Position numbers and translations under genes: made by a program | Shown here: positions 58,531 to 64,000 of the stretch, piece by piece | Position numbering within the stretch: the first letter of the stretch is position 1 | How the letters are laid out: every line of letters begins with the position of its first letter | Notes under the pieces: model-generated | Databases searched by the model: none | Told to the model about the DNA's origin: nothing | The model's input: only the letters and a program-made list of their open reading frames with translations | Source of the DNA: JANQGH01 sp039177555 | Lineage (GTDB): Bacteria; Pseudomonadota; Alphaproteobacteria; DSM-16000; Inquilinaceae | Assembly (NCBI GenBank): GCA_039177555.1 | Contig: JBCDFV010000017.1 | Location: 1-64,000, forward strand | Direction of reading: 5' to 3' | Length of the DNA stretch: 64,000 nucleotides

Positions 58531-59459
58531 GCCAACCGGAAGCCGGCATGGCCCGTCGTGCTGTCGGGCGTATTGCTGCTGCGGGCGGCGATCCGGTAGC
58601 GATAGCAGTAGGATCGGTGGCAGAGATACGATCCGCCCTTGACCACATATCGGGTCTCGCCGGCGACGGCCGCACGGACCGCCTTGGCCGCCTTGGAAAG
58701 CGAGCGGATGCGAAAGGGGTCGGACGTCCATTCCCAGGCGTTTCCAACCATGTTGAACAGCCCATAGCCGTTCGGCGCATAGCTTCGCGCCGGCGCCGTG
58801 CCGAGATACCCATCCGCACCCGTGTTGCTTGCCGGGAAGCGGCCTTGCCAAATGTTGCAGGGCAGATGGTCGGTATCATCCGGCTCCGCATCGCCCCAAG
58901 GGAACTTCGCGCCGTTCAGGCCGCCCTGTGCGGCGTGTTCCCATTCGGCCTCCGTCGGCAGCCGCCCGCCGGCCCAGGCCGCGAAGGCCAAGGCATCGGT
59001 GTGCGAGACGTGGGTGACCGGATGGTCTTCGCGCCCGTCGATGGTGCTCTGCGGACCCTCGGGGCAGGTCCATGTCGCACCGTCGACGGCGCGCCACCAG
59101 TCAGCCCTGGGCAAGGGGGCGTGCCGGTCGGGATCTCGCAGAAAACCCTGAAAGACAAAGGACCAGCCATAGCGTTCGGCCTCGGTCTGGTAGCCCGTCG
59201 CCTCCACGAAACTCCGGAACCGCGCCACGGTAACCGCAGCGCGGTCGATGGCGAAGGGACGAACCCGAACGACGCGCGCCGGCTTCTCGCCATCCCGTGG
59301 CAGGATCGAGTCATTCGTGCCGACTGTCGTGCGCCCCCCGGGAAGGCGGACCGCATCGTCCGGCACCGTGCCGGTTGCATCCCGCCCCGCCCCGGCCCCG
59401 ACGGATGGGGCTGGTGGGGCTGGCGCGGACAGGCCGGAGCGCGAAGGGCAGCAGGTCAT
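58512..59459 (-). CDS. Formylglycine-generating enzyme (sulfatase-modifying factor)
   Basis: Copper-dependent oxidase of 315 aa that converts the active-site Cys or Ser region of sulfatases to formylglycine. The core starts near residue 37 (VRLPGGRTTVGTND). Strong family features are GRLPTEAEWEHAAQGG, GYGLFNMVGNAWEWT and the C-terminal GGSYLCHRSYCYRYR with both catalytic cysteines. The start at 59459 leaves about 36 residues of low-complexity Ala/Pro sequence. No intact sulfatase gene is visible in the window; only an N-terminal remnant adjoins its 3' end. Confidence 0.93.
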   Translation of the reverse strand: MTCCPSRSGLSAPAPPAPSVGAGAGRDATGTVPDDAVRLPGGRTTVGTNDSILPRDGEKPARVVRVRPFAIDRAAVTVARFRSFVEATGYQTEAERYGWSFVFQGFLRDPDRHAPLPRADWWRAVDGATWTCPEGPQSTIDGREDHPVTHVSHTDALAFAAWAGGRLPTEAEWEHAAQGGLNGAKFPWGDAEPDDTDHLPCNIWQGRFPASNTGADGYLGTAPARSYAPNGYGLFNMVGNAWEWTSDPFRIRSLSKAAKAVRAAVAGETRYVVKGGSYLCHRSYCYRYRIAARSSNTPDSTTGHAGFRLAYSVAG

Positions 59460-59553
59460 ACGCGACGGATACCGTTATCTTGGCCGTAGGATCGAGTGCC
59501 CCGACTGCCTGTTCGATCGAAACACGGGATCAGCCGGCGGGGTCCGCCATATC

Positions 59554-60645
59554 TCATTCGTTGTTGCGGGCAATCGCGGCTTCGATGACCCCACGCACCC
59601 CGTCGTCCTGGAACGCCTGCTGCAGCACGTTCATGTGTTCCAATACGGCTTCGGTCCCGACGGCGGCCGGGGCCGGCACGCCAGCGGCCGCAAGCTGGGC
59701 CAGGTAGTCCGGATCGTTATAGGCAGCGAGGACTGCCGCTTCCCAGACCGGGACATACTCCTCAGGCGTATTCGGCGGCAGCACGAACACGTTATGGATC
59801 GACATGGCGATATGGATCGCCTCCCAGGCCTGATAGGCGGAGCTGTCGAGCGTATCCGGCGAATGGCTGCGCCACATCTGATCGAAGACGGGGATGTCCT
59901 CCAGCCCGGTCTGCGCGATGATTTCACCATCGACATATTCGCCCATCTGTCCGAAGGCCTCCAGCACGCCGTCGCCGGTGATCGCCTCCCGGTTGGCGCC
60001 GAAGAAGGAATCGTTGGTCTGCGCCAGTTCGGTCTCTCTGGCGCGGGCGGCGGCAACCATGTTGCCCTGTCCGGGATAGCCGGTGATCAACTCGAATTCA
60101 TCGGCACCCAGCGCATCCGCCAGCAACCGCGCGCGGATCGAAACATGGTTGTCCGCACTGTTGACGGCCAGGAACAGCGGCCCGTCGTAATTGTGGAACG
60201 TGTCCGCCGTCAGGCCGACATCGGTGCGAACCTGGAAGATCTGGTTGACGCTGCGCGCGGCGACGAAGGGCAGGTCGCCGGTACCCTCGGGCACCTGCTG
60301 AAGCCCCAGCGCCCAGCGGATGGGCGTGCCCGCGAAATAGCCGATATGCCGTCCGTCGGGCGGCACGGAGTCGATCAAATAGTCCACGGCCGCCGTGCCA
60401 CCGGCGCCGGCACGATTGGTGACGATCACGTTGGGCGAACCGGGCAGATGGCGTGCCACGAACGGCGCGACCAGTCGGGCGGCAGTGTCGGTGCCGCCGC
60501 CGGCCGCGAAATTGACCATGATGTCGACGGTCTCGCCTTCGAAGCTGACCTCTTGCGCGCTTGCCATGCCGGCAACCCCCAGCGCCAGGGCAAACGCCCC
60601 GCACGCCAAGGTCGCGCGGCGCGTGACGGTCTTTGGGCCCTTCAT
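59554..60645 (-). CDS. Bug/TctC-family periplasmic substrate-binding protein
   Basis: Receptor of 363 aa for tripartite tricarboxylate-type transport. A signal peptide (TRRATLACGAFALALGVAG, cleavage after ASA) precedes a mature domain with VDIMVNFAAGGGTDTAARL, VTNRAGAGGTAAVDYLI and LPPNTPEEYVPVWEAAV. No TctA/TctB membrane genes are found nearby, so it is an orphan receptor as is common for Bug proteins. It is 94 bp upstream of the formylglycine-generating-enzyme gene on the same strand. Confidence 0.9.
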   Translation of the reverse strand: MKGPKTVTRRATLACGAFALALGVAGMASAQEVSFEGETVDIMVNFAAGGGTDTAARLVAPFVARHLPGSPNVIVTNRAGAGGTAAVDYLIDSVPPDGRHIGYFAGTPIRWALGLQQVPEGTGDLPFVAARSVNQIFQVRTDVGLTADTFHNYDGPLFLAVNSADNHVSIRARLLADALGADEFELITGYPGQGNMVAAARARETELAQTNDSFFGANREAITGDGVLEAFGQMGEYVDGEIIAQTGLEDIPVFDQMWRSHSPDTLDSSAYQAWEAIHIAMSIHNVFVLPPNTPEEYVPVWEAAVLAAYNDPDYLAQLAAAGVPAPAAVGTEAVLEHMNVLQQAFQDDGVRGVIEAAIARNNE

Positions 60646-60858
60646 GTCTCTGTCCTCCCACTTGTCAGCCCCGGACGTTGGTGTCGAGGGTCTGTGAACC
60701 CGGAGCGGACGATGGTCCGCCTCATGACCGAAAGACTAAGGCGAATGCGCCCGAGCCATTGTTCACCCGGCGACAATTGCCGTTAGAAGCCGCTGAGATC
60801 GGCCAACCGCACGTGTCTGCTCGATCGCGCATCGAGGCGGCGGAAACCTTCGGTATTC

Positions 60859-61581
60859 CTAAAGGAAATGGAACCGTTCGACTTCCCGGCCCGGATAGAG
60901 GGCCTCAAGGTCGGGAATGACGATTTCGCCGTACCCCAATCGGATCAGGCCCTCATGTTCCAGGTCTTTCAGAAGCTTGTTGACCGTCGGGCGTGAGCAC
61001 TGGATGAAGCTGCTCAAGGTTTCCTGCGTGATCTTGATGCTGGGCGTTTCGTTTGCCGAAAACATGGTTCGGTCCCCCGCCAGCATGACCAGCGTGCGGC
61101 GCAGACGGGCATCCAGACCGTCCAGTACCAGATTGTACATATGGTCATAGGCCTTGCGCAGCCGGTCGGTGAGCGCCTGCGCGATCATGGTGCTCAGTTC
61201 CGGGTACTGTTTCATCAGGACCCGGAAGTCACTGATCTGGAAGCTCGCGACCTGGGTGGGGCCGTGGGCGTAGATATCCCACGGGCTGGGCGTCGGGCTG
61301 ACCAGGCCGATCCAGCCGTAGAACGCGCCCCGGCGCAGAATCGACATGGACATCTCGTGGCCGTCATAGCCGATCAGCGAGTTGCGGATGCCGCCGCGAA
61401 TGATCACGCCGGCCCAAAGGACTTCGTCACCGCGGCTGAACAGGCGCTCGTTGGCGTCGAATTGGTTGAGCCGCGAATGTTCCGCGATCGCGTCAAGCGT
61501 CGACGCCGGCAGCTCGGCCAGCAGCGGGTTTATGCGCAACTGGTTCGCAAGCTGCGCGACGGTGTGTTTGGATTTTTGCAC
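60859..61581 (-). CDS. Crp/Fnr-family transcriptional regulator
   Basis: Regulator of 240 aa. Residues about 15-135 form a cyclic-nucleotide-type beta-roll (ANERLFSRGDEVLWAGVIIRGG), then a long dimerisation helix, then a helix-turn-helix (TLSSFIQCSRPTVNKLLKDL). There is no N-terminal cysteine cluster, so it is not an oxygen-sensing Fnr. The roll lacks an obvious complete cAMP-phosphate signature, so its effector is uncertain. It lies between the Bug receptor and the DUF3604 gene, with gaps of more than 100 bp on both sides. Confidence 0.92.
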   Translation of the reverse strand: MQKSKHTVAQLANQLRINPLLAELPASTLDAIAEHSRLNQFDANERLFSRGDEVLWAGVIIRGGIRNSLIGYDGHEMSMSILRRGAFYGWIGLVSPTPSPWDIYAHGPTQVASFQISDFRVLMKQYPELSTMIAQALTDRLRKAYDHMYNLVLDGLDARLRRTLVMLAGDRTMFSANETPSIKITQETLSSFIQCSRPTVNKLLKDLEHEGLIRLGYGEIVIPDLEALYPGREVERFHFL

Positions 61582-61694
61582 GTGTCCCCCAGCGGATCGG
61601 CCAACGCCGTGCCGTCAAAACGCCGCGCCGGCAGATCCAGACGGGAATCTATCGATACTGCGCACCCGCCGCAACACCCCGAAGACGGGCAAGC

Positions 61695-64000
61695 CTATCG
61701 ATACAGATAGATCGGGCTGGTCCAGGCGCGTGTCCCGTCCTCTTGGACGAGGCGCAGATAGATCGGGTTGTCGCCGGCATCGCTCACCTGCACGGGCATG
61801 GCAAACGTCGTCTCGCGAACGTCCATCACCTCGGGCAGTCGACAGACCCGCAACCATCGCGGCAGGTCGCCGGATTGGCCGAAACAGGTCGCTTCCTCAC
61901 CGATCGCGGCGATGTCGAGGTCCGCCTTCACCAACGGCGTGTCGATCGTCAGTTTCCCCCGGTCGGCGTCGGACAGCCACACATCGGCGCCGGCGACATT
62001 GCCCGTGGTCAGCGACCGCCATTGCGCCTTGCTGTCGCCGACACGATCCAGCCGCTTGTCCGGGTTGAAGAAGTTGACCGGGCGCAGGTCGGCGATGCTG
62101 TTATCCGTCACGGTCGCTGAACCGTCCCAGACGACCTGCCGAAAGCGGCCACGATATTCCGCCCCTTCCCATTCGATGCGGATTCTGCGCGAGGAAGCCT
62201 TGACCGCATGGGGCCGGTGGGTGGCGATCAGGGCCTTGCCGTTGAAAACGTCAACGCGCTCGATCGGGCTTGCTGTGCGCAAGCGCGCGTGCAGTTCCGC
62301 CGTGCCAGACCTGAGATGCACGATGTGGCCCATCAGGGCGCGCTGGCCGTGAACGGGATCGGATGGGCCGAGCGCGGGGTCGTCGTCATAGATGTCGGCC
62401 GGTTCGGAAAACCGGGCCTCCAGCGCAATGATCGGCCGCCCCGTCGGGCCACCGGTCGAGCCGTAATGGCGCCGCTTGCGCAGACAGTCGAACAGCGCGG
62501 AACGGGTCAGTTCGGGCATCAGCAGACAGGTCAGCCCGCCGATCGCGCCGAACTTGCCCGCACCCGGATAGGAGGCGCCGGGTCGACCCTTATGGCCGTC
62601 CGAATTGGCCACCACGCCGACGCGATAGCCGAGGTCGAAGGCGTCATGCAGCAGCCACTCGAACGTGCCCCAGCTGGAATGCACCTCCACCGATTTCTCG
62701 AACCGCCCGTCATGGGCGACCGCGATATCGGCGTAGCGGCCGCCGCAGTGGGCATAGCACACCACGTCCCACTCGCCGGCCTCGGCAAAGGTCTCGAACA
62801 GGTCGCCGGCGGTGGTGGCGTCGGTGTCCACGTCGGAGAGATCGGGGACAAGCGCGTGGGACGAGCGGCGAATCTGTCGCCCGGTTTCCGGGAAATAGAC
62901 ATTGCGGTCGCCGCCAAGCCCGGTGTTTCCCGACCATTCATAGCCGGGGATGGCGAGGAACGTACCGGGCACTTCGAATTCGTCCGTCAATCGATCGAGA
63001 TGGGCCCAAAACTCGTTGGTGATCTGGAAGTCGTTGCCCTGGTGCGAAATCGCGTCGACTGGCGCCAGGTCGCGGGCGAAGGCGAAATAGGCGCGGGCGG
63101 ACCCCGTGCCGATGGTTTCGGCCGATTGCCCATGCAGATCGGCCCAAAACGGCATCAGGTCCCTGTCCGCCGCGACCTCAAGCGGGTTGGACCGGGCCGC
63201 CTCCACACCGTCCTCGGCAACAAGCGCGATCTCGACCACGCCGGGGGCTTCGACGATCAAGCCGTCTAGTCTCAAAAAGCGGCTGCCCGGGGTGAAGCTG
63301 ACGGTCTCGGGAAGCCCTTGGACCGGCACGGTGGCACGCAGCGTGAAGGTGGCGTCGCACGTGTCGGAGGGATTGCCCCAGACATCCTCGCCCTTCACAT
63401 GCAGGGCAAAGGGTTGGCCCGGCCTCGCGCCCGTGGGCAGCGTGGCGACGTACCGCGCTGGCGGGCCGGGCACGATCGCGATCTTGGGCTGGTCCGGGAC
63501 GGGCTGATAGTTGAAGGTGGCGATCGGGTCGACCAGCACGCGGAACTCAAACGGGTCCTCGCAGAAGGTCTGCATCCGCATGCCCGGCCCGCCATGGTCG
63601 CGCACGCCGAACCGCACCGTGATCGTATCGCCGGGCAACAGATAGCCCTTCACGACCTTGATATAGAGGGTCCGGTCCCACGGCCGGACATTGCCCTTGG
63701 GATCGAATCGGTATTCCAGGACCGCGCCGTTCGACGCGGAGATTTCGGTGAAATTGGCACCGGCCGGATCGGAGAACTGCGGCGGCGACTGATCGGACGC
63801 GAACCGGAAACAGATGCGCAGCGAGCCGCTGTCATCGATGCCGTAGGGGCCGGCGGTGTAAACCAGATCGAAGCTCTGCCAACTGCCGGCTTCGACGTCG
63901 CCTGTCGGGTGCAGCGTGGCGTGGCCAAGCCGGTCCGCCGCCACGGCATCGCGCAACGTGCCGGACGTGTTTTCGCCGCCGACGCCAAGGGGGTCATGCC
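61695..64000 (-). CDS. DUF3604-domain protein, 5' end outside the window
   Basis: Large protein; at least 767 codons are visible and the frame runs open to the right edge with no convincing start inside (a TTG at 63956 is not needed). The N-terminal part is beta-rich. The PHP/amidohydrolase-like DUF3604 core is in the middle: FWADLHGQSAETIGTGS, DAISHQGNDFQ, YEWSGNTGLGGDRNVYF, VVCYAHCGGRYADIAV and VVANSDGHKGRPG. These His/Asp clusters suggest a metal site. Function is unknown. No signal peptide can be judged. Confidence 0.85.
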   Translation of the reverse strand, partial: HDPLGVGGENTSGTLRDAVAADRLGHATLHPTGDVEAGSWQSFDLVYTAGPYGIDDSGSLRICFRFASDQSPPQFSDPAGANFTEISASNGAVLEYRFDPKGNVRPWDRTLYIKVVKGYLLPGDTITVRFGVRDHGGPGMRMQTFCEDPFEFRVLVDPIATFNYQPVPDQPKIAIVPGPPARYVATLPTGARPGQPFALHVKGEDVWGNPSDTCDATFTLRATVPVQGLPETVSFTPGSRFLRLDGLIVEAPGVVEIALVAEDGVEAARSNPLEVAADRDLMPFWADLHGQSAETIGTGSARAYFAFARDLAPVDAISHQGNDFQITNEFWAHLDRLTDEFEVPGTFLAIPGYEWSGNTGLGGDRNVYFPETGRQIRRSSHALVPDLSDVDTDATTAGDLFETFAEAGEWDVVCYAHCGGRYADIAVAHDGRFEKSVEVHSSWGTFEWLLHDAFDLGYRVGVVANSDGHKGRPGASYPGAGKFGAIGGLTCLLMPELTRSALFDCLRKRRHYGSTGGPTGRPIIALEARFSEPADIYDDDPALGPSDPVHGQRALMGHIVHLRSGTAELHARLRTASPIERVDVFNGKALIATHRPHAVKASSRRIRIEWEGAEYRGRFRQVVWDGSATVTDNSIADLRPVNFFNPDKRLDRVGDSKAQWRSLTTGNVAGADVWLSDADRGKLTIDTPLVKADLDIAAIGEEATCFGQSGDLPRWLRVCRLPEVMDVRETTFAMPVQVSDAGDNPIYLRLVQEDGTRAWTSPIYLYR

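Noticed and set aside
61649..61704. CTATCGATAC repeated at 61649 and 61695, near the 3' end of the DUF3604 gene.
   Set aside because: One copy includes the stop codon. There is no T-run or further structure to support a terminator or attachment site.
1..64000. Possible tRNA genes, integrase, transposase or CRISPR array that would mark a mobile island.
   Set aside because: None seen on either strand. The modular layout suggests horizontal assembly, but there is no direct mobility evidence here.

Overview
The window is high-G+C DNA, densely packed with metabolic genes. Many genes overlap at ATGA, GTGA or TGATG junctions, and periplasmic binding-protein transporters are numerous. The gene families (Bug/TctC receptor, ATP-dependent hydantoinase, PuuE-type allantoinase, DUF4438, FCD-type GntR regulators) fit an alphaproteobacterium, perhaps a Rhodospirillales-like marine or soil heterotroph. 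That assignment is inference. I found no rRNA, tRNA, CRISPR array, phage or transposase gene. The window reads as a large catabolic region for small N-containing compounds (amides, ureides, hydantoins, amino acids, peptides, aminophosphonates), built from regulator-transporter-enzyme blocks.

Layout. 1-7.2 kb: FCD/GntR regulator, Gfo/Idh/MocA dehydrogenase, carbohydrate-type ABC importer (binding protein plus two permeases), ThuA protein and LacI regulator. 7.3-12.8 kb (minus): M14 carboxypeptidase, SDR, two Gfo/Idh/MocA oxidoreductases, epimerase. 12.9-18.7 kb (minus): M32 carboxypeptidase, aminotransferase, VOC protein, aspartoacylase-like enzyme, puuE and allA. 18.9-28.1 kb (plus): a tight eight-gene operon of two DUF4438 paralogues, an Ldh-type dehydrogenase, a creatinase-like M24 protein without normal metal ligands, an amidohydrolase, an aminotransferase, a TIM-barrel-like protein and a dihydroorotase/allantoinase-family enzyme. 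28.1-35.1 kb: complete Dpp/Opp-type importer and an FCD/GntR regulator. 35.6-42.9 kb: two PuuE-like deacetylase-fold proteins, MmgE/PrpD, amidase, HMG-CoA-lyase family protein and CaiB CoA-transferase. 43-55 kb: HTH/coiled-coil protein, two carbamoylsarcosine-amidase-like isochorismatases, YrdC-like protein, HyuA/HyuB, ribose-type ABC importer and a third FCD/GntR regulator. 55-57.2 kb: phosphonatase with an FAD oxidoreductase. 57.5-64 kb: LysR, formylglycine-generating enzyme, Bug receptor, Crp/Fnr regulator and a DUF3604 protein cut by the right edge.

Two operator families link separate blocks. TTGTCGACAA-like palindromes occur before the DUF4438 operon, between the divergent Dpp permease and ATPase operons, and before the 32.7 kb GntR gene. 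TTGTATACAA-like palindromes occur before the deacetylase/MmgE operon, between the HMG-CoA-lyase and CaiB genes, before hyuA, before the ribose-type importer and before the 53.6 kb GntR gene. This suggests two regulons. The first is the best candidate for an undescribed pathway: a DUF4438-centred peptide- or amide-like catabolic system with its own importer. The second looks like hydantoin/N-carbamoyl compound uptake and degradation.

There are also gene remnants: the N-terminus of a sulfatase beside an intact sulfatase-activating enzyme, the C-terminus of a cysteine-dioxygenase-like cupin, and the N-terminus of a glutathione S-transferase.
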